Origin: Acetobacter sacchari
GTDB lineage: Bacteria > Pseudomonadota > Alphaproteobacteria > Acetobacterales > Acetobacteraceae
Assembly: GCF_017377715.1 (NCBI RefSeq)
Contig: NZ_JAFVMF010000004.1
Location: forward strand, 62,001 to 126,000
Direction: 5' to 3'
Length of the DNA stretch: 64,000 nucleotides
Shown here: positions 17,557 to 27,409 of the stretch, one piece after another
Layout of the letters: the number at the start of each line of letters is the position of its first letter
How positions within the stretch are numbered: position 1 is the first letter of the stretch
Notes under the pieces: model-generated
Told to the model about the DNA's origin: nothing
The model's database searches: none
What the model saw: only the letters and a program-made list of their open reading frames with translations
Program-made: the position numbers and the translations under genes

Positions 17557-20500
17557 CTATCGCAAAGCCTCAGCGATAAACCTGAAGGCGTCGCCTTCTG
17601 CAAAATCGGCTCCTGCCAGAATCACGGTCACGCCGGCATCGGCCGCCTGCATTTGAAGCTCGACCACGTCGATCGCCTCAGACGCCAGAACAAGATCAAT
17701 CCCTGCCAGAGCGCTCACAGCCGCATCCGGCTTCACGTCATTCCAGAACAACACGAGAGGAGCGCCGCTTGCGCCCCTCAGCGTAGCGAGGACGTCCACC
17801 GCAGCGGCTTCCGGCCCAACCAGTATAGCCGCCACGTCCCGGCCTCGACGCTCCAGCCAGTCGTCCAGACGTTCGCCATCGTCAGCGCGCGGCATGCGGC
17901 CATGCGCCGTATCGTCAATATAAAACACATACCCGCGCCCCGCCTCACCTGCGAGACGTCGGCCCAAAGTCGAACCCGCCCTGTCGATCACGACAGCCAC
18001 GAACGCAGGCTCCGTAACCACACCTCTCGCCATCGAAGCTGTCGCCCCGGCGTCTGGCCCGGATTCGTCGATCGGCTGCGGAACATCGCTGAGCAGGGAG
18101 CGGCGAACGTATCGGATCGCCTCAACGTCGCGGCGCTGCACGACATGCCCCCCGGATTCTCGCATATGCGACGACAGAGCGTCCCTCCACTCAGTCAGCG
18201 AACGCCCGGCGAGATCGCCGACATGATCGAGCGCCGCGTCGAGACATGCGTCTACTCCACCGCCGGTCGTCGCCACGGAGCGACGCACGACGAAGCACCC
18301 GCCATCAAGCAACGCAGCCTTGCTGGTTCCCTCGTATTGTCCGGAGACCCCCGCACCCGACGAAGCCTCCTCCGAAATCGGCGCTCCCGCTGCCTCGACA
18401 ATCCCGGGGGCGACCAGCACGACGCGCTCGTCCTGCACAAATGACGTAGCCATAGCGTCGAGCGCACCCGATCCGAGCCAAAGGTTGCTTTCCGTCACAA
18501 CCGCCAGATCGCCCATAGCCCATAACAATCCAAGCCTGACCGTGGGGGCCACACGAACCGGCAGGCTCGCCAACAGAGTCGTCACGATGGCGTTCTTTAC
18601 GCCGACCACTATGACGTCAACATTCGCCTGAGCCGTCAGCGCGTAGATGCAGCGCCATAGCGCGTAAGGCGAAGAATTATCGACAATCACGGCGGAATAC
18701 AGCGCGACTGTCGCTCCTAAGCCCTGAACGGGAGCGGGCGGCAACGCCGGGTCGTCCTCTCCGGCGCCTCGCGTAACTCGCGTAGACAGGAGATATCCGG
18801 TTAATGCGCCGATTTCGGTGAATTCCGGATGCTCGGCCAGGTAATTGCGGGGATCAAACAGCGGATGCGGCGCCAATCCGAGCCTCTCCCCGACCGTGAC
18901 ATAATGAATGAGCGGATTGATTTCGAGCGCCGCCGCAGCAAGATATTCGACGCGATACCAGCCGGGGAGGAAGCCGGGATTCGGCCGCACGTCGCCATTT
19001 CTGTCGAGAAAATCCTCCAACAGAGTCGAACCATGCAGTGGGCCGGGCAGCCCCCCCTCGCAATACAGCGCCCCCTCGAACAGGGGATGCGGATCGGGCG
19101 CAGCATAAGGCGCAGCACGCAGATAATGCGCCAGAGGATTGCTCTGGGCGCCGTATCCGTTCTCCTCGGCGATATTTCCTGCTGGGGAACGACTAAGAAG
19201 GCCCGCCAGATAATAAACCGAGTCAAACAGTGGATGCGGATCAATCCCTAGCTGACACCCCACACGGCAATAATGCTCGACAAGGTTCGCGTCGGGCGTC
19301 AGTTCAGCTCGGTCAGGCCGCGCGTCGCATTGGGCGCGATACCACTCCGCGTCGAACAACGACGATCTGGAAATCAGCGCCACATCGTCGTCAAATTCGC
19401 CCCTGGGCGTGAGGGCAGGCGATGCGGGCGGCGGGGTCTCCGGCGCCGATTCCACTGCGGCCTCATGCATCACAGGCTGCTGCGGTTCTGCATCCGGACC
19501 GGATTCACGTTCGCTGTGGAGAAATACAGGCGCTCGAGCCTCCAGACCGGAAGCATCTGATGAGGGCGTCTTCTCGACAGATCGCTCGGGCGAAGTAGCG
19601 GCCTGAGGGGAAGACAGCGGCACCGGGCCAGACGACTGGGCCTGGAGCCGCTCTGAAGGTAACGGCGTCCGGCGGCGCAGCATGCTTCCCACAACAGGAA
19701 CCCGCCGCAACAATCTTGTCAGCGCGCTGGAAAAGTCAGGGGGTGGAACCGCGTTCGCTTCGTGGTCCGCACCTTTATTACCACGTTCCGGCACGTCATC
19801 ATGCACGACCGCCATAACCGTGGCTCCGTCGCCACTGCCGGGCGGACGTTCGCGCGCAACGACCACGCCGTGCTGAGCCACGCCACCATGCTTGGCCGCT
19901 TCGTCCGCCGGACCCACGCACTCCTGCGGAATCACTTCGCTAGAGCGGCCTGCATCGTGAGATGCGTCCGCGCGACCGGATTCCACCGCATCTCCACATC
20001 CGACCTCATCATTGGTTACGCCAGCATCGGCGGACATACCGACATCGCCACACTTCACCACCTCGGACGAAGGATGCGCGCCACCACACGCGACTTCATC
20101 GCACACGCTTGAGCAGTCGTCGCCGTCAGCAAGATCGTCCGTATGTCCGTCGTCAAACACAGCTCCGTTGCGGCGCACCAGTGTGTCGTTCTCCAGAGGT
20201 GCGTGGTCGCCTACATCCGCGGCGACATGCGCCGTCACGCCGTTTTGCTGCGCTTCAGCCCCGGGCGCCGCCGAGCTCTCCCCAGCAGAAGCATCGGAAA
20301 CTCCGTGACCGCCGCCCGCAGTGACGCCAACTTGCCGAAGAGAGTCGATATCCTCCTTCGCACGACGCAGTTGCGCCTCGAGCCGCACGATCAAGGCGGT
20401 CAGTCCACGAACGTGACTATCCTGTGCATGAATGCGTTCGATCAGCTCAGCAAAACGTCGCTCCAGAAACATCTCGGCAACCTCCTGATCAACAGGAGGA

Positions 20501-20658
20501 AAACGGTCGACGCCCGAAGCCTCGTGCGGGAAATCGGCGTGGCCGAAATCGGGCGCACTCACTGGCTCGCTCCCATTCAACCCGAACGCGCCCAACCGCG
20601 ATCGCAACCGCTGGAAAGCGCCTCCTGACGTATGGTCGGCGTCATCAGTGGCTGTCAT
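17557..20658 (-). CDS. Large protein with HPLFD/WY repeats, glycan-cluster associated
   Basis: A 1033-residue protein of unrecognised overall class. Residues about 55-110 look like a coiled coil (VAEMFLERRFAELIERIHAQ). Residues about 110-420 are low-complexity and acidic, with many Asp, Gly, Ala and His and a few Cys. From about 430 to 615 come repeats of the form HPLFD-x-x-x-Y-L with NPLxHYxxxG spacers (HPLFDSVYYLAG, HPLFEGALYCEG, HPLFDPRNYLAE), a motif seen next to or inside polysaccharide glycosyltransferases. Residues about 645-800 resemble a degenerate GT-A glycosyltransferase fold, and the last 150 residues a Rossmann-like region. No signal peptide. It lies beside gmhA-like and glycosyltransferase genes, so a role in assembling a surface glycan is inferred. 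No function is claimed. Confidence 0.7.
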   Translation of the reverse strand: MTATDDADHTSGGAFQRLRSRLGAFGLNGSEPVSAPDFGHADFPHEASGVDRFPPVDQEVAEMFLERRFAELIERIHAQDSHVRGLTALIVRLEAQLRRAKEDIDSLRQVGVTAGGGHGVSDASAGESSAAPGAEAQQNGVTAHVAADVGDHAPLENDTLVRRNGAVFDDGHTDDLADGDDCSSVCDEVACGGAHPSSEVVKCGDVGMSADAGVTNDEVGCGDAVESGRADASHDAGRSSEVIPQECVGPADEAAKHGGVAQHGVVVARERPPGSGDGATVMAVVHDDVPERGNKGADHEANAVPPPDFSSALTRLLRRVPVVGSMLRRRTPLPSERLQAQSSGPVPLSSPQAATSPERSVEKTPSSDASGLEARAPVFLHSERESGPDAEPQQPVMHEAAVESAPETPPPASPALTPRGEFDDDVALISRSSLFDAEWYRAQCDARPDRAELTPDANLVEHYCRVGCQLGIDPHPLFDSVYYLAGLLSRSPAGNIAEENGYGAQSNPLAHYLRAAPYAAPDPHPLFEGALYCEGGLPGPLHGSTLLEDFLDRNGDVRPNPGFLPGWYRVEYLAAAALEINPLIHYVTVGERLGLAPHPLFDPRNYLAEHPEFTEIGALTGYLLSTRVTRGAGEDDPALPPAPVQGLGATVALYSAVIVDNSSPYALWRCIYALTAQANVDVIVVGVKNAIVTTLLASLPVRVAPTVRLGLLWAMGDLAVVTESNLWLGSGALDAMATSFVQDERVVLVAPGIVEAAGAPISEEASSGAGVSGQYEGTSKAALLDGGCFVVRRSVATTGGGVDACLDAALDHVGDLAGRSLTEWRDALSSHMRESGGHVVQRRDVEAIRYVRRSLLSDVPQPIDESGPDAGATASMARGVVTEPAFVAVVIDRAGSTLGRRLAGEAGRGYVFYIDDTAHGRMPRADDGERLDDWLERRGRDVAAILVGPEAAAVDVLATLRGASGAPLVLFWNDVKPDAAVSALAGIDLVLASEAIDVVELQMQAADAGVTVILAGADFAEGDAFRFIAEALR

Positions 20659-20798
20659 GGGGCCATGCCATCGATTTTTCCGACATCTGCTGCTTTAATG
20701 ATGCGTACCTCCGTCGGATCAGTCCGCCAAGGAGAACACCCTGCCGACGCATGGCGTCCTATCGAGAACCTCTCCAGTTCTCCGCCCGGATGCAGAGT

Positions 20799-21374
20799 TC
20801 AACCTTCGACGTGCCGTGGGCATAGCGTGCGCTCGACGAGGCCACAAACGATATGCCCGGCTGTGATGTGCATCTGCTGGATAAGCGGCGTCCACGCCGA
20901 AGGAACAGCCACGGTCACGTCGCATGTCGCGCCAACGATTCCGGTTTCACCTGAGAACGCGGCCGTGATCACGCCAGCTTCTCGCGCCGCCTCGAAGGCG
21001 CGCAGGATATTTGGCGACTTCCCCGAAGTCGAAATCCCCAGAAATACGTCGCCCGGGCAACCCAGAGCCGAAACCTGTCGCGCGAACACCTCTGCAAAAC
21101 CGTAGTCGTTGCTGATGGCCGTCAGGCTCGAACTGTCCGTGGTCAAAGCCACGGCGCTCAATGGACGGCGATCATACATCAAACGCCCGGTGAACTCCGC
21201 AGCGATGTGCTGAGCGTCCGCCGCACTGCCTCCATTCCCTGCGACCAGCAGTCGCCCACCCGCAGCCAGTGACGTGGAGACGCGCTCCGCAAGCTCGAGC
21301 ATGGCCGCCTGAGCCGCCGCGTCCTCAGCGAACGCGGCCATCGTTTCGGCCGAACGTCGCAGATAATCGGCCAT
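20799..21374 (-). CDS. gmhA: GmhA-type phosphoheptose isomerase (SIS domain)
   Basis: Predicted sedoheptulose-7-phosphate isomerase, 191 residues, which starts the pathway to nucleotide-activated heptoses for LPS or other glycans. The SIS domain is evident: [35 protein letters not shown], the phosphate-binding [13 protein letters not shown], and the C-terminal [16 protein letters not shown] with the metal-linked His. The ATG at 21374 fits the family length and follows GAGGATCGC. An in-frame ATG at 21452 would add 26 residues. It sits between two glycan genes on the same strand, which supports heptose supply for this cluster. No other heptose-pathway gene was recognised nearby. Confidence 0.88.
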   Translation of the reverse strand: MADYLRRSAETMAAFAEDAAAQAAMLELAERVSTSLAAGGRLLVAGNGGSAADAQHIAAEFTGRLMYDRRPLSAVALTTDSSSLTAISNDYGFAEVFARQVSALGCPGDVFLGISTSGKSPNILRAFEAAREAGVITAAFSGETGIVGATCDVTVAVPSAWTPLIQQMHITAGHIVCGLVERTLCPRHVEG

Positions 21375-21674
21375 GAAGCCGCGATCCTCGACCTTGGGCT
21401 GGGCGGACGTAACGGAAAATTCGGCGGCCGCCGTCAGGTCTATGGAGATCATCGTACACGTTGTCCTCATCCCGACCTGCACTCGAACGTCCCGTCCGCC
21501 CGACCGTTGTCGGCCGCGCGGCTGAAACCCGTACGTTTGAACTTCAGAGCCAAACGTCCCGGAAAGCACCGGCATTGAGTCGCATTATAAACTTTCGGCG
21601 CACTGGGCAAGGATGCAGAGCAAGCACGCACTGCGTGGAAAAGAAAGCTCCACTGACTAGACAGGGCGCGATCA

Positions 21675-23900
21675 CTACGCCTTGACGCCCAGCCCCGCCA
21701 CCTCCCCCTCATCCGGACGGCCATATTGATCAGTCGGAGGCGTCAGCAGAATGTCCCGATCGGTTAGTTTCAGGTTGGGATTTATCGTCGCGTCCGAGGC
21801 GACGAGCGCGCTCCAGCGACCGATCAGCCGCGCCGTTTCCCTGAAGAAGCGCACCTGGCGCTCCGGCCTATGGTCCCTTCCCCGGGTTGCGCCATCTATG
21901 TGCGTCAGCACGGCGTGAGGCGTCCACACAACGCGCCTCCCCGTGGCGACGACGCGCAGGCAGAGGTCGACGTCGTTGCACGTCACGTGAAACTCTTCGT
22001 CCAGTCCGCCCAATTCCTCAAATAATGCGCGATGGATCAGCAGACAGGCTCCCGTCACCGCCAGCATGTCGCGTTGCCAGGCGATCTGACCGAGATATCC
22101 TCCCTCCCCGGGCGAAGCGGAACGCAGGATATGCGTCGCCCCGTCTGGCGTCAGCGCCATGCCGCCATGTTGTAGCGCCCCATCCGGATAGAGCAGACGC
22201 GCGCCGACGACGCCGACGCCCGGGCGAAGCGCCTGACGGACCAGTTCATCCAACCAGTCGCGACGCAGGATTTCTATATCGTCGTTGAGCAGCAGCAACA
22301 GCTGGCCGTTCGTTCCTCGAGCCGCCTCGTTGTTCAGCGCCGCCCAGTTGAAGGGAGTATCGATCCGTCGCACCATCACACGTGGATCGACAGCGAACTG
22401 CCGCAGTAGCTCCGCCGCCTCAGGTTCGACGCCGCCATTGTCGACGATGGTCACGTCAAAAGCCGGATAATCCGTCTCGTAAAGCAATCCGGAAAGACAA
22501 CGTGCGAGCAGATCCGGGTTATCACGTGTCAGAATGACAATCGACACCGTCGGCCTGACTGTCGGCAACGGATAGAGAACGCGGGGCCACAGCATGCCGT
22601 GTGCGGCCGAAGCCGCGACGTCGAGAGAGGTCTCCGTCAACCTCAGGCCTGGCCGACAATCGGCGATATGGCGCGACACGACCGCCTGTTCCACTGGAAC
22701 AGGCGCCTGAGGAGACACTCGAGCCGCCACCATCGGCGACGGTCCGGAAAATCCGCGCCCGCGATGAAACAACACGCGTGGCAAATGCACGATCCGGTCG
22801 GTCGTCGTCGCCTCCGCAACGCGCAACTTCACCGCAAGCTGAAACGCCCGCTCCCGCTCCTCCACACTCCACGGCCTAACGTCGTCGGCCTCCGCCACAC
22901 TGACGCACGCACAAGCCGCATCCAGACCGCCACTCGCAATAATCCGCTCACGCGCCATGACGGCGAGTTGCCCAATCGTGTCGCCGCCCAGCAGTTGATC
23001 GTCACTCCATCCAGGCTTGAACCGCGCTCCCCATCGACGTCCGTGTGCGTCAATCCTGTCCTCGTCGGTATAAAGCAGGGCCGTTTCCGGCAATTCCGCC
23101 AAGACTTCGGCAATAAACTGCACAGCCGACGCCATCAGACGATCGCCGGGTTCGATGAAGGCGATAAACGGCGTCTCCGCTGCCTGAAAGGTAACTTGCC
23201 GAGCGTCGACGTCGGGCAACACCGGGAAAACCCGCACACGTGGATCTGTACGCGCCGCATCGAGCAGTCGCTCCACGGTACGAAAGTCGTCAACGCTCGC
23301 CGCGACGCATGCCGACCACCCCGAATGGGTCTGGGCCAGCAAGGAGACGAGCGTCTCTTCCAGAAGATCAAAACGCCAGGCTGGCACATTCAACAGAAAG
23401 GTGATCGACGGTTTTTGACCTGCGGCAAGCCGAACGTTTTTCAGGCCCGCTTCGCTATCATATCTCTCTGCCCACAAGGCGTAGGCGCGATCATCCTGCA
23501 CTGGCGCGCCACGCGGATAAAGCCACTCGAACGGATCGAAACGCCCCATAATTTCCGGCGCAACGGCCACCTCCGCCAGCACCGAAGCTCGGCCCGACTG
23601 GCGGGCGAAGCGCATATATTCGAGCGCCGTGGCCTCGCGACCTAACGCGTCCAGAAACAACGCTCGCACGAATGGCACATCAGATTCGTGCTTGTCGCCG
23701 TATCGTTGGCGGAATTCGTCAGAACCGACGATCATGTCCGCCATACGTTCCACCGCTGTGACGTCCGCAAACGGCGCATCCAGGGTTTCCAGCACCGAAA
23801 CGAAATGCTCCACCGCAGATCGTTCGGGCAAGCGCCCCAGGCCGGCGGCGAAGACCTGAACTACGGCGGCTGCCTTGTCCGCGTCACGACGTGAGTTCAT
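21675..23900 (-). CDS. Glycosyltransferase with two GT2 domains and a DUF4214-like N-terminus
   Basis: About 741 residues. The first 130 contain LFLDALGREATALEYMRF, similar to DUF4214-type repeats found in secreted or glycan-linked proteins. Next is a GT-A domain whose donor-site acidic motif reads LLYTDEDRID. The second GT2 domain is well preserved: VSIVILTRDNPDLLARCL, VTIVDNGG, LLLLNDDIEIL (the DxD-equivalent) and TCNDVDLCLRV. Double-GT2 proteins typically make alternating linkages in surface polysaccharides. The ORF extends to an ATG at 24044, but the stretch upstream of 23900 looks non-coding. No signal peptide or membrane helix. The gene is divergent from the GT4 pair. Confidence 0.88.
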   Translation of the reverse strand: MNSRRDADKAAAVVQVFAAGLGRLPERSAVEHFVSVLETLDAPFADVTAVERMADMIVGSDEFRQRYGDKHESDVPFVRALFLDALGREATALEYMRFARQSGRASVLAEVAVAPEIMGRFDPFEWLYPRGAPVQDDRAYALWAERYDSEAGLKNVRLAAGQKPSITFLLNVPAWRFDLLEETLVSLLAQTHSGWSACVAASVDDFRTVERLLDAARTDPRVRVFPVLPDVDARQVTFQAAETPFIAFIEPGDRLMASAVQFIAEVLAELPETALLYTDEDRIDAHGRRWGARFKPGWSDDQLLGGDTIGQLAVMARERIIASGGLDAACACVSVAEADDVRPWSVEERERAFQLAVKLRVAEATTTDRIVHLPRVLFHRGRGFSGPSPMVAARVSPQAPVPVEQAVVSRHIADCRPGLRLTETSLDVAASAAHGMLWPRVLYPLPTVRPTVSIVILTRDNPDLLARCLSGLLYETDYPAFDVTIVDNGGVEPEAAELLRQFAVDPRVMVRRIDTPFNWAALNNEAARGTNGQLLLLLNDDIEILRRDWLDELVRQALRPGVGVVGARLLYPDGALQHGGMALTPDGATHILRSASPGEGGYLGQIAWQRDMLAVTGACLLIHRALFEELGGLDEEFHVTCNDVDLCLRVVATGRRVVWTPHAVLTHIDGATRGRDHRPERQVRFFRETARLIGRWSALVASDATINPNLKLTDRDILLTPPTDQYGRPDEGEVAGLGVKA

Positions 23901-24164
23901 TGCACGAAAGAAGCCCCATTCCTGACGATGGTCCAATACAAAATGGAAAACGGAAGGAGGAATCTCATGCTTCAAGAGGTGCCCGCAAAGCGTCCGGCGT
24001 GCAAGATTTCCCCCGGCTTCCGCCCCTCGAAACACAGTTTCCACATGCGCTTGACGCTCATATGAACATATGGTCCATCGAAACGTTCATGATGTACAAC
24101 AGTATCGGCATTGGCGTGTATGTTGCGTCTGCCGGAAACCAGACTTGCTACGGAACGCTTGTAT

Positions 24165-25865
24165 ATGGCTCGCCCCTCTTCAGACAAAACGCCTGCCTAT
24201 ACACTCTGGGTCGATGTAGACGATCTCTTCCAATATGCAATTTCCAACCCTCGCCCGAGCGGCATTCAGCGTCTGGTATACGAAATTCTGAGGGTTCTTG
24301 AGCAAAGAGCCACGACCAGACCCGATGGTCCACGCGTTGTTTTCGTTCGACGCGGCGCTGACGGTTCGGCGCTTTCCAAGGTCGCGTTTCGCGACATTCA
24401 AGCCATCTTCGATCGCCTTTCCGGCGACACCGCGCATACTCAATCCACGACCGCGCCGCGTACCGACCGCCCGACGCAGAAAGTAACTCGTCCGACGCCC
24501 ACCCCGACATCATCCGCTCCTGCCGACAGACGCGTCAAGCGCGTGCTCAAGCGGCTTTTGGGCAAGCTCACCCCTGTGGAGCTGATACAACATGCGCGAC
24601 ACAGCGCTATCCGACGTCTGGAGGCATTACCCCCCAGCGTAGCCAACCCGTTCATTACCGCAGGCGTGATGCAGGTCCGCACAGCCAGACTGGCGCGACG
24701 ATACTGGAGCCTTAAGCGCGCACGGCGGCTTTATGAAACTGCACATGGCGACGACGCCAATCATATCTCTGCTGCGACGCCGACCGCACACTGCGCCGAG
24801 CAACCCGTTATCGCTGCCATCGATTCTCTCTCTCGGCCTTCTTCGGCCATCTCGACCCACGACACCGCGCCAAGCGATATCTTCCTCGTTCTGGGCGCCC
24901 CCTGGTCCGATCCGCTTTTCGGCGAACGCCTGCGGGTAGTTCGTGAAATTCACGGGCTGCGACCGGTCCTGCTACTTTACGATCTCATCCCCGTTCGCCG
25001 CCCCGAGTGGTGTGCACAGTCATTGGTCGAAGTTTTTCGCCACTGGCTCGACTCTACCTTACCCCAGTGCACGCATCTTCTGGCGATCAGCGACGCCACC
25101 GCGCGCGACGTGGAACGATACGCGGAAGAGGAAGGATTGCATCTGGCCGACAAGGTGCGCACCATTCGCCTCGGCACCGGGTTCGGCCTGACGGCGCAAC
25201 AAGATGAGCCGAAAGGCGCCACGCCGCCGGGCGGATTGCCCAAACCCGGCACCTACGTGCTCTTCGTATCGACAATGGAGGCACGCAAAAATCATGCGCT
25301 GCTATTCCGGGTCTGGCGTCGCCTCATCGCTGAATTGGGCGCCGACGCCGTGCCGACTCTTGTCTTTGCGGGACGCGTCGGTTGGCTGGTCGCGGACCTG
25401 ATGCAGCAGCTTGAAAACACGGACTGGCTGGATGGCAAGATCCGTCTTCTGCGCGACCCGAGCGACGAAGAGCTGCGTTGGCTCTATCGTGGCTGCATGT
25501 TCACCGTTTTCCCTTCCCTGTTCGAAGGCTGGGGGCTTCCGGTGACGGAAAGCCTTATGATGGGCAGCCCTTGCGTCGCCTCGAACGTAACATCCGTTCC
25601 GGAAGCTGGCGGAGCCTTCGCCCGCTATTTCAATCCAGAAAGCGCCAAGGATGCGACCACCGTGATCCGTGACGTGATCGCCGACCGCGCAGGACTCGCT
25701 CTCTGGCGGGAGCAGGTCACGAAGGACTTCCCGCGCGTTTCCTGGGAAGCAACGGCCGACGCCGTGCTGGACGCCTGCGCCGCTGCCCATAAACCGGAAG
25801 GCGCAGACAACGTGTCCGCCGACAAACTCCTGACGCCTGCCCTCGTCAAGGGAGACGTGCAATGA
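24165..25865 (+). CDS. GT4 family glycosyltransferase (first of a tandem pair)
   Basis: A 566-residue GT-B enzyme. The N-terminus YTLWVDVDDLFQYA followed by RPSGIQRLVYEIL resembles the PTGIDRV-type opening of a group of polysaccharide GT4 enzymes. A Pro/Thr-rich linker and a basic stretch occupy about residues 100-230. The C-terminal half is clear GT4: VSTMEARKNHALLFRVWRRL, LVFAGRVGWLVADLM and the catalytic/donor motif FEGWGLPVTES with the two Glu seven residues apart. The ATG at 24165 is preferred to an upstream in-frame start that would add 18 residues. The stop overlaps the next gene's ATG by four bases, so the two are translationally coupled. Confidence 0.9.
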   Translation: MARPSSDKTPAYTLWVDVDDLFQYAISNPRPSGIQRLVYEILRVLEQRATTRPDGPRVVFVRRGADGSALSKVAFRDIQAIFDRLSGDTAHTQSTTAPRTDRPTQKVTRPTPTPTSSAPADRRVKRVLKRLLGKLTPVELIQHARHSAIRRLEALPPSVANPFITAGVMQVRTARLARRYWSLKRARRLYETAHGDDANHISAATPTAHCAEQPVIAAIDSLSRPSSAISTHDTAPSDIFLVLGAPWSDPLFGERLRVVREIHGLRPVLLLYDLIPVRRPEWCAQSLVEVFRHWLDSTLPQCTHLLAISDATARDVERYAEEEGLHLADKVRTIRLGTGFGLTAQQDEPKGATPPGGLPKPGTYVLFVSTMEARKNHALLFRVWRRLIAELGADAVPTLVFAGRVGWLVADLMQQLENTDWLDGKIRLLRDPSDEELRWLYRGCMFTVFPSLFEGWGLPVTESLMMGSPCVASNVTSVPEAGGAFARYFNPESAKDATTVIRDVIADRAGLALWREQVTKDFPRVSWEATADAVLDACAAAHKPEGADNVSADKLLTPALVKGDVQ

Positions 25866-27409
25866 CCGGCCGCACGCTATGGGTCGATATCGACGACCTG
25901 CTTTATCACCTCTCCCACCACAATCGCCCGAGCGGCATTCAGCGTGTCGTGTATGAACTGAGCCGTGCTCTGGTGACTATGGCGCCAGACCATGTCCGCT
26001 TCGTGCGCCGCGGTCATGGCCCGTGCGACTTCGTAACCGTCGACTGGACCTATATCCACGCGCTGTTCGACAGCGTGACCGGCGCCGCGCCGACGCAGGC
26101 GCCCCCTCCTGCAGCGCCTCCGCCGCCGAGACTGGGCGTTCCATTTGCGCCGCCCGCCGACAATGCCGCGCTATTGCCCGCCATACTCGACACGCAGCTG
26201 GAGGTCGTAAAACAACTCGCGGTAGCGCCCCTTAACGCCATTCAGCATGCGTTGCGCATGATTGACGTCAAACGCCGCGCCAATATCGAACGCGAGGCTC
26301 TGCTCGCGGAAGTCGGCGAAGACGCCGTCGTGGTGGAGGAAGGCGTTCGCCTGGTCGACGCCGCGCGCCCGGGCGATGCGTTCTTCGTTCCTGGATCGCC
26401 CTGGCGTCATGCGGACTACGGACGTTCGGTGCGCTGGCTCCGTGATGAATTGCGGATGTCTTTCGGTCTGCTCATGTACGATCTCGTGCCGATCAGGTGC
26501 CCGGAATGGTGCGATCGCGGCATCATCTCCACATTCTCTCAATGGCACCGCATGATCCTGCCGCTCGCGGACCGGATTTTCGCCATCAGTGACGCGACAC
26601 GGCGCGACGTCGAAGCACATGCTGTTGAACAGCGCCTGCTCCTTAACGACGCCGTGCAGTCGATCGGCATGGGCTCGGGCTTCGGCCAAACGCCGCCGCA
26701 GGACGCTGGCCGCCCAAAATTGTCAGGCAAGCGCTGGCCCAGCGCCCAGCGTTCGCCTCACCTGCCGCCAGAAGGCAGCTACGTCCTGTTCGTCTCGACC
26801 ATTGAGGCCCGAAAGAACCACGCATTGCTCTTTCGGGTATGGCGGCGTCTTTTGGAAGAACGTCCTGCAGAGGATGTCCCTACACTGGTATTTGCCGGTC
26901 GGGTCGGCTGGCTTGTCGCCGATCTGATGCAGCAACTGGAAAACGCCAACTGGCTTGACGGAAAAATCAGGCTGATCAGCGGCCCGTCCGACGCGGAACT
27001 GGCCGAACTTTATCAGGGCTGCCTGTTCACCGCGTTCCCCTCGATCTTTGAGGGATGGGGGCTGCCGGTCACCGAGAGCCTCAGCTTCGGCAAACCTTGC
27101 GTGGCGTCCTCCACCACATCGATCCCGGAGGCCGGCGGGCCTTTGGGGCGTTACTTCGATCCGGAGGACATCGACGACGCGCTCCGCGTAATCGGTGAGG
27201 TTCTCGACGACCCTGCTGGGTTAGAGCAGTGGCGACGACAGGTGGTGCGGGAATTCGTCCCCACGCCATGGGAGACACAGGCCCGCAGCGTGCTGAAGGC
27301 CTACGGCGTCGAGTTCGGCGCGACGCCGCATTCGACGGCGAAATCCCAGGACACGTCTTCCGGAAAGAGCTCTCTCCGAAAGACGTCCATGCATAAGGCC
27401 TCGCCCTAA
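25862..27409 (+). CDS. GT4 family glycosyltransferase (second of a tandem pair)
   Basis: A 515-residue paralogue of the preceding protein, with the same blocks: TLWVDIDDLLYHLS, RPSGIQRVVYELSRAL, LLMYDLVPIRCPEWC, AISDATRRDVEAHA, VSTIEARKNHALLFRVWRRL and FEGWGLPVTES. The middle linker is different and shorter, which suggests tandem duplication followed by divergence of the acceptor side. It begins with an ATGA overlap with the first gene. The 3' end overlaps the convergent kinase gene by four bases. It probably adds consecutive sugars to the same glycan as the first (inference). Confidence 0.9.
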   Translation: MTGRTLWVDIDDLLYHLSHHNRPSGIQRVVYELSRALVTMAPDHVRFVRRGHGPCDFVTVDWTYIHALFDSVTGAAPTQAPPPAAPPPPRLGVPFAPPADNAALLPAILDTQLEVVKQLAVAPLNAIQHALRMIDVKRRANIEREALLAEVGEDAVVVEEGVRLVDAARPGDAFFVPGSPWRHADYGRSVRWLRDELRMSFGLLMYDLVPIRCPEWCDRGIISTFSQWHRMILPLADRIFAISDATRRDVEAHAVEQRLLLNDAVQSIGMGSGFGQTPPQDAGRPKLSGKRWPSAQRSPHLPPEGSYVLFVSTIEARKNHALLFRVWRRLLEERPAEDVPTLVFAGRVGWLVADLMQQLENANWLDGKIRLISGPSDAELAELYQGCLFTAFPSIFEGWGLPVTESLSFGKPCVASSTTSIPEAGGPLGRYFDPEDIDDALRVIGEVLDDPAGLEQWRRQVVREFVPTPWETQARSVLKAYGVEFGATPHSTAKSQDTSSGKSSLRKTSMHKASP

